Assembly: GCA_013396635.1 (NCBI GenBank)
Contig: WBMW01003256.1
Location: 125,561 to 189,560 of the forward strand
DNA: 64,000 bases
Direction of reading: 5' to 3'
DNA from: Penelope pileata
Lineage: Eukaryota; Chordata; Aves; Galliformes; Cracidae
Both the position numbers and the translations under genes were made by a program. This document shows, piece by piece, positions 13,383 through 25,200 of this stretch (positions are counted from its first letter, which is position 1; each line of letters begins with the position of its first letter). Under the pieces are notes generated by a model that saw only the letters and a program-made list of their open reading frames with translations, had not been told where the DNA came from and made no database searches.

Positions 13383-16291
13383 AGATTTTCCTACATGTCA
13401 ATAAAAATATTTTATACTTTTTGACTCTGGCTTCCGCTGTTTTTGTCCTGAATTTGGGATCCCCCAAATGAATGGTCTGGGATATTTTTTCCCCTGTGGG
13501 CATACAGTTCCCAGTTTTGCCTGTAGTTGTGCTGCTTGTGGCTTTTGTACATCCAGAGAGAGATCAGCTGGGAGACAGTCAGGCATATGTGTGCCTCTGA
13601 TGTGCCTAAAGCTGCAAATTGTTTGGACTAGTGTATACAAAGGAAACATTAATCAAGATGTCTTACAAAGAATTAAGGGAAGAAATTGTTTTGTCTCCAG
13701 GTTATTGCATTATTTTCACTGCTCAGTGCAGGAAAAGGTGGGCAGAAAAGCAGAAGGCATTTAGAAAGAGGTTGTTGCTCTATCCTGTGAGAGAGCAAGG
13801 GCAGATTGTTGAGGGGGACTCTGGCAGACATATTGCATAAAAACAGCACGGGAGAGGCAGCGTTAAGGGCTCTCTGAGCATGTGAACCCTCCTAGCTTGC
13901 AGGAATGAAGTAGGCACACTCCTGAGCCTGCCAAAGCAGCTGAGATAAATCGTTAGTGTTGCATTCTTCATAAAGCAATCTAGCTTTCCATAACTTGGTC
14001 CCATTGTCCAGCTGAGCAGCATGGCATGCAGCAGAGGGTTAGGCAGTCCTTCAAACTGGGCTGTTGGAGCAGTGTTCCTGCAGAGCAGTATTTCACTGTT
14101 TCTGGAGCATCGGAAGGGTTAAAAGAGTGGGACTTATCTGGGACTTGGTAGAGAAGGCCATGGTCTGGGAGGAACATGCCAAAGCCCACCGCTGCTGAAC
14201 AGCAATCTCTTTGGAGCACAGCATCAAAATAACTGACCCCAATACTTCTGGGGAGTAGCTGGCACTTAACGTGAAACTTTGCGTGTTCAGGTTCCAGCTA
14301 CCATCATGATAGCCCCAAACATTCAACACGAGCCATAATGTGTGTTTGCCCTAACCATAAAACATAGATTGCTGAGAGAAGAGATTGCTTGCGTCACTAC
14401 TCTTCAGTCTATCAGGTTTTATTTAGCTGTAAGTAGGGGCTTGGATGTCCAATTACCTATCTTATAAATACCTACTTTAGGAATTGCTTCCCAGAAGACT
14501 TCGCAGACTTTCTGAACTGATTGGTAGTTCTTCAGCTGTTGTGAATCACCAGTGCACCACTGAACTAATCATTTACCCCAGCTGAAAAGCTGCGCTGCTA
14601 TTTTTCCCCATGAAGACTTGGGACTGTAATAGCCTGAAATGTATCTGCCAACAATTTTCCTTCTCTTTTCATTCATGAAATTTTTACCTCCTCAGGGTTA
14701 ATTGAATCAGGAAATGTCAGTATCTTTAGATTTAATTTTCCTTATTGATGCAGATTCTAGAGTGAATGGCTGCTGTGAATACAAAATGTGGTTTAATTTG
14801 ATTTCTGGGAAATATTTAGTGACCAGAAGAAGAGAAGGTTGTTTGAAACACATCTTGAATAAATTAAGAATCCCCCTAACTAGCACAGCCTTCTTGAGTG
14901 TACCAAACCCCTAATTAACTATTTATAGAGCATATTTCCGATCTATTTTAAAATAAGAGAGTAAGCAAACCAGCCTACCCACCAGTTTGCAGAGGGTAGG
15001 GGCAGGATAATGTCTGCACAGTGTTTAGCTCTGTGGTAATTATATATCAGCAATTTAGAAAATTTAAAGATGGAGCCAGGAAAATTCCATCCCCAAATCC
15101 TTGGGCCTGATGCTGAAAGCTGCTGCTGCCTTCCTAGCAAGCACGAAAGGCTCACATTGCAGCACTGCCATGTGCAAGGCGTCTCTGCTCCAGCACACAG
15201 CATCTGTAGCTGTGCTGGGCCATTCCCATTCACTTTAATGGCAGCTATGTGGCTTTCTGGGAGATTAACCGTTACTCTTGCCACGTTGCTCTTCCCTGGG
15301 CTGTACTGAAGCTGCCTGTGAGCAGAAGTCCTGTTAGGCCATTCTGCCCTGTTAAGTTCACCTCTTTCGTTGTCCTGTGTTTCATGGCAGCAGGCTTTTC
15401 ATCTGATCTGTTTCTTGGTTTTAAAAGATAAAGTAGCCTCAAGGACAGGGTTAGCAAGAAGTTTATTTCTTGCTGCTGAATTATTTATTCCTATTTAAGC
15501 TCCAGCGAACAGCTCACATTTATTAGTGCATTACTGCTTAAAGAGCTGTCAGCACAAAAGGGCTGATCCTGAAAACCAGCGTTTAGTGGCCCTCTCAGTA
15601 TTCTCTGCATTCCCTTTCCTTCACGTTTATGCTCAGGACCACAGAACAGAAGGCCAGAAATGACCTGAGCTGCAAACTTTGGGGCTTTTCAATCTAGCAA
15701 GACTAACGGCCAGCTGAATTTTCACAAGAGCTAAACTGAAGATTTTTTTGCAATCAGGTTAGTTTTCTAAGAGAGCTCATGGATTCTGTGTTGGCTGGAG
15801 CCCTTTAACCAAGACATGACATCTTTTTTAGACCGTTCTCTGTCTCATCTGCCAGATTTAGAGGGAATGCAAAGTATGGGTGACATTTGTTGCCTTGTGT
15901 TACACAGGGGCTGTGGTTACATTAGGGCAGTTTTTGGCTTCCTGTAGTTCTTGCTGGATTTTGATTTCTACATTCTCAGACTTCCCAGGGCTCTCTCAGA
16001 ACTGGTTACTGTGAAGCATCTGTCACATCCTGAAGTAACCTCCAAAATTCTCCTTTGGAAGTAAATGTGGTTTTCAGAACAAGTGTTGTGCTCAAATCAG
16101 CCATGCAGGATTTGAGGCCCAAAAAGGGCTGTTAGGGGTAAATTACTCAAATTGATCTTTGTGGTCAAAAAGAGATGAACCACTGCCACAAGCTCAGGTT
16201 AAGATATGTAAGAGAAGAGCTAGAGCAAATTACAGACTTTTCTCAAGTCTTTTCCTTTGTTATCTCCTGGTTGCTACTTGTGGTGGAGCTG

Positions 16292-16308
16292 CCCCCCCCC
16301 TCCCCCCC
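16292..16308. repeat. C9-T-C7 tract
   Basis: Nine C, one T and seven C in a row; the minus strand is therefore G7-A-G9. Confidence 0.97.
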
Positions 16309-18889
16309 ATACCTTGCTGACGTGCTCATGGCTTTAGGAAGTGTGGAAGCGAGAGACCATCAGCCCAGTGAGTCTGTCAGTTATCCCTTGGCTGGGCAGT
16401 GTAAGGCAGTAGGTGAGGGAAGCATTAGGACATTGGTTTCTCTGCACAGTAAATATGGAAGTAGTGGAATGGACTTGCATTTGGTAGCCCAGCCTGATGT
16501 CTGGCCTGCTTTTGCTCAGGTGTTGAGAGGAGCTCTCCACTGACAGCAGCAGGAGCTGTTCTCCACTGCTGTGACTCACGCTGTTGTGTGACGGTGATGC
16601 TGCTGCAGCTGCTTTGTTTCCATCTTGGAAAGTCTCTGCCGTGAGAGCAGTGTGTAAGGGTGGCAGGGATGGATGCTTTGTGCTTGTGGCTTGTTCCCCA
16701 GGCTGCTCTCCGCTGGATGGACCTGGGATTTCTGCCTTCCTGCGTGATCAGCACAGCCTTGCTGAGTCGCTGCTTTTTGGGGAAAGCATCCCACAGATCT
16801 GCTTTTCCTCTGAGCCACTTGCAAGCAGCTCCAGAGGCAGAGAGCTGAGATGGCCTTTCTGAGAACAGGGGCAGAAAATAACTCAGTGTTAGCATTCCAA
16901 ACGCAGCTGTTTAGACCTGGATTATTTTTAAATATTTTGCTTTGAGACACATATAACTGGCTGTATTTTCCTCTTCTCTCTTGTTGTGTTTTAGGTTATC
17001 TTTAATTTTGCTCCCCCACAACCCTGCTCACTACGGTCAAGACTATCTATACAAACAAAGGTTATTTACGATGCCAAATGTTAGGCCACTGAGTTACCCG
17101 GCTGCCATGGCACGTCAGCAGCCTGAAGCCCAGCCGTGCCTGGGGCGCTGAGCAAAGGGGTGCACAGCGCACCGTGTCCTGGCATTTGCGTATGACGGCT
17201 TTCACTGAGAGTTCTGTTAAGTGCCTGTGTGCTGCTGGATCTACAACATCTTACACCCACCGTGCAGGGATGGAGGTGGCAGCACATTTAGGGGACACGG
17301 TGTCCTCATAGCACTGTGCAGACCTTAATTCATCCTCTGCAGATGATACGGGTCCAGTGGGGAGCACGTGTCCCCTGCAGATTGCAGCTGTATGGCCTGA
17401 GGGGGTCCCATTTTGGGGTTTGCCCTGTCTGGTAGCTATGCGCTCCAATTTGGATATTGCAGACGCCCCTGTCTCATGGCTCACGTGCTCGGTGACAAGT
17501 TTCAGGCTTTTAAGCTCTTGGGCACCAAGGCTGTTGTCTGCAAGAAGGAAAGAGCAGGCACTTACCTTCTAAATCACAGCTCATTTATAAGTGCAATGAA
17601 ACCTGCTGTGTAAATAACAGAAACTGTAAAAAACAAAACAAAACATTCTTATTGGGACTGCCTTCTACAGGAGTTAGCAGGGCAAGTGGAGGGACAGAGC
17701 CCAGATAAGACACAGGAGAGGAGTTTGCTGCACTGAGATACATTCACAGCATCCCCCCATGGGCTGCATCAGCTGTGAAGGCTGAGCTCCAGCTCCAGGA
17801 AGCTGCTGAGGTTTCCCCATTGAAGTCAGGTGTTTGGGCAAGTGCCAAAGCTCTGGGGTGGTTCTGGGGGCAGGATGGGCAGGGCAGTATGGCCCAGCCC
17901 TTAGGCCATTTTCCACCTGGTGCTGTGCAGGTCACCTTGTGCACACCAAGGTATTTTGCCCTGGTCCTGCCCTCCTGAACTGCCCCATGACTCTGCGGCT
18001 CTTTCTTCCCTTTGCTTTCCCGGTAGCCTAAAGGAGATAGGAAAGCTTGGAGGCTTTTTTCAGGAAATGTGTCCCATCTCAAAGGGTTTTCCTTTGCACA
18101 GTGGCTGCCCCTGGGGAAGCAGCAGAGCTCGTGTTCTGTAATGCCAGCCCGAAGGCTGGGTTAATGCGAGAGCCCTGCCTCTGACTGCACATGGGGAGAG
18201 AACAGCGCTTGTAACTCAGGAAGGCGACAGTCATAAGATCTGCCTGTAAGGGCTAAGAAAGAACTGCTTGTTACATGGCTATAAAAGAAACCTTTAATTC
18301 CAGTCAGGAGAGTCTAACGCATCAGCCAAGTGGCGATAAAGAGCCCAGTGCCACCCTGCTCTTGTACAGGGATACGAGGAGGCTTTCAGGGAGACAAATG
18401 CTGTTCTTTACCTTTGCAGAACAGCAAGGTTTATCTTACTGATCAAACTACCAGGCTGATCTGTCATTTTAAAGAAAACTAAAATTATTTATATGTGCTG
18501 TAGTAGGAAATCAGGGCAGGAGTGACACTAGCTTTTCTGCCCCGCTTCCCTGCACATCTCTGCTTGCCACTCCCTGCAGCCAACGCAGCTGGTGGTCCTC
18601 CACACAGCTCAGATGAAATGCTGATTTTTGCAGAGTTGATGCTGACAGTGATGGAGTTACTTTTAAGAAAGAGACTCCAGTATCTTAAAAACAAACAAAA
18701 AAGAGGAATTTTAACTGCTGTACACTGAACAGACCCAGTAAGTAGCCATTATCCTGGATAGATCATTGTAGAGAGGAGGGTGTTCTAGTGCCTGGATTCG
18801 CCAAGGAGCAGTGTCTTGCTTCCCTGCAGTTTGCAGATACTTGGAGTCAGCAAATCAGTAATTGTAGCCTCAAACTAATATCACTTTCC

Positions 18890-18920
18890 TTTTTTTTTTT
18901 TTTTTTCCCCCCCTACATAG
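18890..18920 (+). other. T17-C7 tract ending in tacatag, 3' splice-site-like
   Basis: Seventeen T (18890-18906) and seven C (18907-18913) are followed by tacatag. This would be an excellent 3' splice site at 18919-18920. It lies 135 nt upstream of the acceptor that precedes the OSBPL5 start codon. Confidence 0.6.
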
Positions 18921-18933
18921 CCTTCTGGCACTC

Positions 18934-18940
18934 TATAAAA
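18934..18940 (+). promoter_or_regulatory. TATA-box-like motif upstream of coding exon 1
   Basis: TATAAAA lies 143 bases before the OSBPL5 ATG. It could be chance in AT-rich intronic sequence. No other promoter element was recognised around it. Confidence 0.2.
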
Positions 18941-19055
18941 AGATCTGGCATGCTGCTTAGGATTAAGCAGCTTTGAAGTAGTGGAGTCATCTGGGTGTGA
19001 AACTTTGATTTCCTGTGTCTTGAAATGAACTGTTCTTTCTATCTTTCCATTTCAG

Positions 19056-19076
19056 AAAACCCCCACAGCTCATGCC
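19056..19076 (+). other. OSBPL5: 5' UTR segment of the first coding exon
   Basis: A 3' splice site (pyrimidine-rich run ending in ttcag at 19051-19055) precedes only 21 nt of leader before the start codon. The rest of the 5' UTR must come from one or more upstream exons. The ATG at 19077 was chosen because it opens the conserved ORP5 N-terminus and has a purine (G) at -3. Confidence 0.8.
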
Positions 19077-19080
19077 ATGA
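19072..19080 (+). promoter_or_regulatory. Two-codon upstream ORF overlapping the OSBPL5 start codon
   Basis: ATG CCA TGA starts five bases before the main ATG. Its stop TGA (19078-19080) shares two bases with the main start codon, giving an ATGA overlap. Its own context is weak (C at -3, C at +4), while the main ATG has G at -3. Ribosomes would be expected to leak past it or to terminate directly on the real start. Any effect on translation is inference. Confidence 0.6.
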
Positions 19081-19212
19081 AGGAGGAGAACTTTCTTCGT
19101 CGCAGGTTCTCCCTCTGTCCGGCCTCGTCCACCCCTCAGAAGGTCGATCCTCGCAAGCTGACACGCAATCTGTTCTTCGGGGCCGACAATGACATCTATC
19201 CGCTCAGCCCAG
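19077..19212 (+). CDS. OSBPL5: OSBPL5 coding exon 1 (residues 1-46, first base of codon 46)
   Basis: Encodes the ORP5-specific N-terminal tail: a basic LRRRFSL segment, then STPQKVDPRKLTRN, ending in YPLSP plus one base of a Gly codon. The donor is G|gtgggt at 19213. Length and ending match the recalled human ORP5 first 46 residues closely. Confidence 0.95.
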
Positions 19213-22200
19213 GTGGGTTTCTGCTGCGCCAGTGCAGACTGTATCATGTCTTGTTTTTGTTGTACCGCTTTTCCGGCACATGTGAAACTTGGTGCAGAAC
19301 CTCAGGTGCTTGACTGAAGTAGGCTATTTTAGCACACTGCCGGGAAACAAAGAGAAATAAGTTAGCGTGAGAGTGAGGGAGAAGCTGTTCTTGCAACATA
19401 GGTATCCCTGGGTCCCAGCCAGCACTGTGTTCATGGAACTATTTCACTGCCATGGTGTTAAGTGGGAACGGAGGGCATCAGAGTTGGTTGGTGTTTGTAA
19501 CCATTTGAGTGCTGCATGGCCTCACATTTCAGAAACGACAAATGTTTTGGGACACTTCCATTCTGAAACACTGGGTATGTTTCACCCCAAACATTGAACT
19601 CTTTCAAGCTGTTGCTTGGGCCCCTTCGCACATGTTTAATGGCAGGGTGTCCTGGTTAGATTTAGACCCCAGGATAAATATTACAAGAGAGGATTTTTTG
19701 TAGGTAATGTTCTGTAAATATCTACAAGAAGTACAAGCACAAGGAATATTGACAGGTTGCAGTGAATGGCAGACTGGCTTGAAGCATTTTCTATGTCTTT
19801 TGTGCTTTGAATTTGTTAGACAGCACCCTTTTAAAGGAAATAGGGCTCATTTTATTGTTTCAGTATTTGTTGCTCGCAATAAACATTCAAGTCTTTCCTT
19901 GACTGCAGTCTGCAAACAATGCTTCCGTTCAGGTCTGTAAACAAGTGCTTCAGGGAACAGTCACAAGTTTGCAGAGCTGTCATTTGCAGTTGCCATGTCA
20001 GTGCTAAATAATCAAACTTCACAGCACCATTGTGAGCTCTTAAAAAACTGGTGTGTAGGGAAAGAACGCACCATGGCAAAAGGTTTCAGTGTTCGTATAG
20101 ATGTAGCATCTGGCAGACTCCCTGGGCTTTGCAGATGAAGAGCAAAACCAGGTCTGGGTTTCTTGAGTTAAGTATCTTTAAATACAAAGGTTTTGAGGGC
20201 TTCTGATTTTGCAGATATTTCTATTTTTGGATGCTTATTCCAAGGCAATGAAGAACCAATTTTGAGCAGTGCTGACTAATCCTCTCTGTTGCTGAGGTCA
20301 CTGGAAGCTTTAAAAAACTCTTGGTAGTCTGATGTAAAGCACCTTAAAATTGAACACCTGAAGGTTCAGTCATTACAAATCCGTAGGGACTTCTGAGCAG
20401 CTAGGTGCCCATAAGTACAGTCCATACAAATGTGTGGTAAGTAAATAGCTGTTTCACTTCTGCAATCTTTGGGAGCCAAAGGGCTGGGAGATTTTTCATG
20501 CTGTAGTCACTTCCCCTTACTCTGGGAAGATGGAGAGCCGTAACTTAGGTTTTACCCATGCTTCAGTTCTCGAGAGTAACCTCCAACACTGGTATCATAG
20601 AATCATAGAAACACAAGGTTGGAAAGGACCTACAAGATCATCTAGTCCAACCGTCCTCCTATCACCATCACTACCCACTAAGCTACTAAATCATACCTCG
20701 TGTCACCAGGGAAGGTCGCCCTCTGTAATGTAAGGAAGAGCAGAGGCCAAAGAGTTTGTAAGGGAGGGAATATCCCTTTAAAGCAAATACAAGTTACTAC
20801 TTCAACCAGAGGATGCCTTGCAGAGTCATGGTTTTTGTCTAGCCTTACATTTTTTACTCTTTTCATTTCTTCCCTGGTCCTCACAGAACTGCCTCATCTC
20901 TTTGTTTCAGTCATGTTTTCCGTAAGAATTGTCCCTCATTCTTCACATTCAGTTCCCATTTCCCATGGTGGACTCTTCTTTAATTCCATTGCTACTTTAG
21001 CTGCCTTGTTTCCCTCTGAGCCTCATGTGCTTCCCTCCCACCTTCTCCATGCCCTCTGAAGGATGCTGCTGTGACTGTAGATAAGCCACAAGTCTACATC
21101 CACGCACTGTATTCAATATCTCTGTTCCTCACTTTTCTTTGTTGTATTACACGATTTTTCAGTTCCTGAGGGTTTTCCTGTTGCCCATGTTTTGCTGCCT
21201 GGCCCCAACAGGTTCTCTTTATGTCAGGGGCTCATCATGTCAGGTAGGGGCTGCAGGCAGTACGGGCAGCAGTGAGTTCCCATCAGAGTGCAATGGGATG
21301 CGAGGTGGCCAGAGCCGCAGGGCTCACAGCCCCAGCGCCTAGAATTAGCCCTGCAACAGCTAAGGTGTGCAGGTCAACAATTCAGTGAGATGGGAGTGAC
21401 AGACTTCACACCTCGGGTAAGCCATGCCACAGAGATACAGTTCAGTGAGAGAATTTTCTTTAAAGGAAACATATGGGAAAGCAGAGGGCACTATCTCAAA
21501 TAACACTTCTGATTTTTTCTCTTGTTTTCATACATAAATGCTAATGATTACGGTAACTAAAAGAAATGTGAGCAGGAGATATTCTCTTTTTAAAAGGTCC
21601 ACAAACTAGGGGGATGTGATCCCTGCCCATGTCTTTATTTCATGCAGCAATAAGGGGAAAGAATCCTCCTGTCTCTCCTCTTTCAGAAGGAAGGACATGT
21701 ATTGGGGGAGTAGCTAAGAGAACTTTTAGAGAATCTCTCTTTCTGAGCAGGCAGGGACACACAGTGTCTCTGAACAAAAATGTAGATCAGCCCAGCTGTG
21801 TCTGAAGAGATTCTCTTAAATGAATATGGAAAGTTTACTGTGATAGATGCATGAAACTAAATTTCAGTCTGGTATATATATTGGGCCATGTGGCTGGCAT
21901 TTACTGCAATAACATTCATGGTGTCAGGACAAGGTTTTATTCCCAATAGTTCTGCCACACATCAGAGCCTGCATTTCCTCTTGTAGTTATCCAGATACTT
22001 TATCCAAAAGTCTGAAACAGTAGTTCATGCTGTGCAGAGCTCGTGAGTTCCTCAGCAACCTACTGCTTCCACTTTGTCTTACCATTGATCAGTCACGCTT
22101 ACTGTATCATGCTTTATAAAGGAGAAAGGCAAATGCACCCGTAGGACGGATGCACAACAGAAAGCAGAACAAAAGGAACAGTTTCTCTTCTGGAAAGGAA

Positions 22201-25200
22201 TTCTGTATTTATTTTTCCTATGCGTGGCAGTAATGGGATAAAAGAAGTTTTCAGTAATTCAACTCTGTAGCCGCAAGACTGGAGTGTTGGCACTTTTCTT
22301 CGTGTTGTGGTGAAGGCTGTTTCCATAAGCACCATTGATTCCCTTCCTGAAATCCTGTTAGTTATTTGGCACAATACTACTGGACTACTTCATGGAGGAA
22401 GTTCCTTAGCGTGCCATGTTAGCAGCCAGCACTTTAAGTCAAAAGAGCCTCAGCACTATTTCTGTTGTGGGCATTATGTTTACTTGATCAGGGAGATAAG
22501 AACTTCAGCTTCTAGAACCAGTTAATATTTAGCTCCTTTTATGTTTTTATATGGTTCGCTGTTTGTTTTCTCAAGGCAGCTATGTCTGTTGTGCTCTGGG
22601 TGGGACTCCCTTTTGGGCTCTCTGTGCACTTAGCAATGTGTGTGGGTGTTTCAGAAACTTGCACATGGTTCCAATGAAGTTTGCCTTCCAAACAAGGGCT
22701 CTCTCCCTCCGCATGACTGAAACGAGTCTGCTTGAAGCAGCTGAGACAGCTCTCCTCTGAAAACAGCCAGCCTCTCCTCACAAGTGCCAATAGGCTTAAT
22801 GGGTTTGCTGTAACAAACTGGAATTTGCTGCTCCATAAACATACCTTAAAAATCCTCATAAATTGTATGATTAAGAGTGAAGAGTTGCATGTTTCCACTT
22901 TTCATAATGTGCTATGAGACTGATGGTCCAGAACCCCCTTGTTTAGATGCAAAACCTTTTACCTGTATTGCTGAGAGAAGGAAAAGTCTCTTATATGCAA
23001 GCTTTTCATATGGATATCATCTTGGAGCTAAGCTTTCTTTAAGAAATGATGTATAATAAAGGTTGGTTTGAATTGTGTTATGTTAATAGATGCCTTTCCC
23101 TCGGAGCAGTCAGCAGCTGACTCCCATTAACTTTACTTGAACTTTTAGGCTGTATGTTACTTTCCCATACATGAACAGAAAAAAACTCTTCATGGGAAGC
23201 AAGTACAGTAGCTACATGGCTTTGTGAGTCTATTCCAACCTCCTCTGCCTCCATCTAGGAGAACAGAGAGAGGAAAGAGCCATCAGAGAAAGAAAAAGCA
23301 CAGGAGTTCGGGTCCTAATCCATGTGCAGCAGTGCTTGTGGCCATCCCACTTGCCCTGTCAGCACCAGGGAGCTGGCAAGTGTCCTGCCACTTGGGAATT
23401 TCTCCCACCTGAGCACATTAGGTTTATGAATGCTTTGTCTAGGGCTGGGTGTTGCAAGGGGAGGAGTGATGGTTGAGAGAACAGGTTGAGATACAGGTTC
23501 CTCTTCCTGCACCGCCTTCCTGCGTGCCTGCATTGATCCTTCCTCTGCTGCAGCTCCCATGTGGGCAGGGCACGTGCCGTCCCTCTTCTCCCACGCTTGC
23601 AGGCATCCGCTTTCTGCGTCAGCACAGCTGTGTGCACGTAGCACAGCGCAACATGTGCTGCAGGGTGAGAAACGTGCCTGAACCTACCCCACCTTCAGTC
23701 ACCATGTGGAAGGTTGAACACCTTTCAGGGACAATTGTCCCAAAGAGTGTTCTTTAGTCATAAAGCCGATGCACCAAACTGCCAGTTGTTGCCTGTAGAA
23801 AAGGTGGGCTTTTTGTTTTGTCTCTGAATCGGTGACACCCTGTAGCACAGTTGCAGTTCCAGTTACAATTGGATGTGCTTGTTCTCCAACCTGTCCCATA
23901 ATGGAAGTGCAGGACATGACTAGGAGGAGATTTAGTTTCCAGTAAGCTCTTGTGGCTAACTTTTCTGATGGCGCATGGCTTCTTAGGAGGTTCCTCTGAA
24001 AGCTCCCAGAGACATTTTGACTTCTGCCACATCTGTGGCAAATTCTGGTAGACTTCAAGCGAATCAGGATTTTCCCTTGCTGGTTTTTGTTTAGTGTTGT
24101 TTCCAAGACTTGCCCACACAGTGTTTAAGAACATTTTTAACAATTTCCTTGTCTGCAGTGTGCTACAAATGGATTGTATTTTACTGCCTTGGTGGTGCTT
24201 TACTGTGTCCAGTATTCTGAAGCTCCAGTTGCTGACAATTTTGAGGAGGAAACTGCATTGCAGTTGGATAACAATGAGTGTCTTGGCTCTAAAAAGCTAG
24301 CCTCATCAGATGCTATTTTTTGGCTATTTTAATAGAAGCTCTAGGCTTTCTTTTACTGTAAAGACATGATTACAGTAGGCAAAACAGAACGTAATTTATT
24401 ATTACTTTTTGTTGCTCAGACAAGGACTAGACATGTTCATGCTAGTATATAATGTGTATAGAGTACTGCAATTTCAGTATATTTAGGTAATGGAAAATAT
24501 ATTCTCTACAACAGCACAGTTTGTAGATACTACTTGTTAATTGAAAGTGTTTCTTATTTTAACAAATAATTTGGTCAAAAGACATGGATCTTCTGCAGTA
24601 TTTTGTTTTACTAATTATGTCTAGAAGCTGTTCTGTCTTCTGCAACATTTTATGATCATGGTTATCATTTGTCAAACAAAGCTTGCTGTCAAGCGCATCT
24701 GTGCACAGTTGCCAGATACTGCCCAAGGAGGATAACGTCTTGAATAGCTGCTTATTAACTGAATTCCATTTATTATTTGCACTGAATGAGGCATGCAGAA
24801 TGTAAGGAAACACGGACTGTGGTAATGTAACTAAAGACTGCCTCATAATGCAGGCACACAAGGGGGCTGGTTAGGGGTGTATAAGCAAACTTATTTCTGG
24901 TATTTTCCAGCCTTCAGATGCTGGACTTTGCAACCATCGTATTGGTTTACCATAACGTTTTCAGCCATAACTTTTAAGCAATACTTGTTACATAGTCTGA
25001 GCGTGTGGATCCAGGCTATTTCAAGCACTGTGAGATCCCTCTCTGTGATCTTGGTGTGTCTGCTATTGCTTGTGACAGCTGCTCTTGCTTGATGTTAGCA
25101 GTAGCCCTTCAAGGGCTAAGAGTAGCCATGATTTTGCACAGAATTTCTCTGTTTCTGAATTGCATTGCTTTGTTGCAGGAAAAGATGTGGAAGGAAACAG

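Larger units (their letters stand above)
1..19055 (+). other. No recognised exon; probable OSBPL5 intron 1 and/or 5' flank
   Basis: About 19 kb without any ORF I recognise or any chain of splice-compatible exons. All open frames here are short (the longest is 181 codons at 5607-6152) and look like chance. The first coding exon starts right after a good 3' splice site at 19054-19055, so at least one upstream non-coding exon must exist. I cannot locate it, and I see no clear CpG island that would mark the promoter. The stretch holds CR1 pieces near 2315, 9548-10170 and 13335, a pyrimidine tract near 4496-4580, a T14/A32 pair near 8900, a perfect palindrome at 10486-10505 and a C-rich tract at 16292-16308. 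Confidence 0.6.

Noticed and set aside
15640..15680. accacagaacagaaggccag, possible CR1 remnant
   Set aside because: Too short and diverged to separate from chance.
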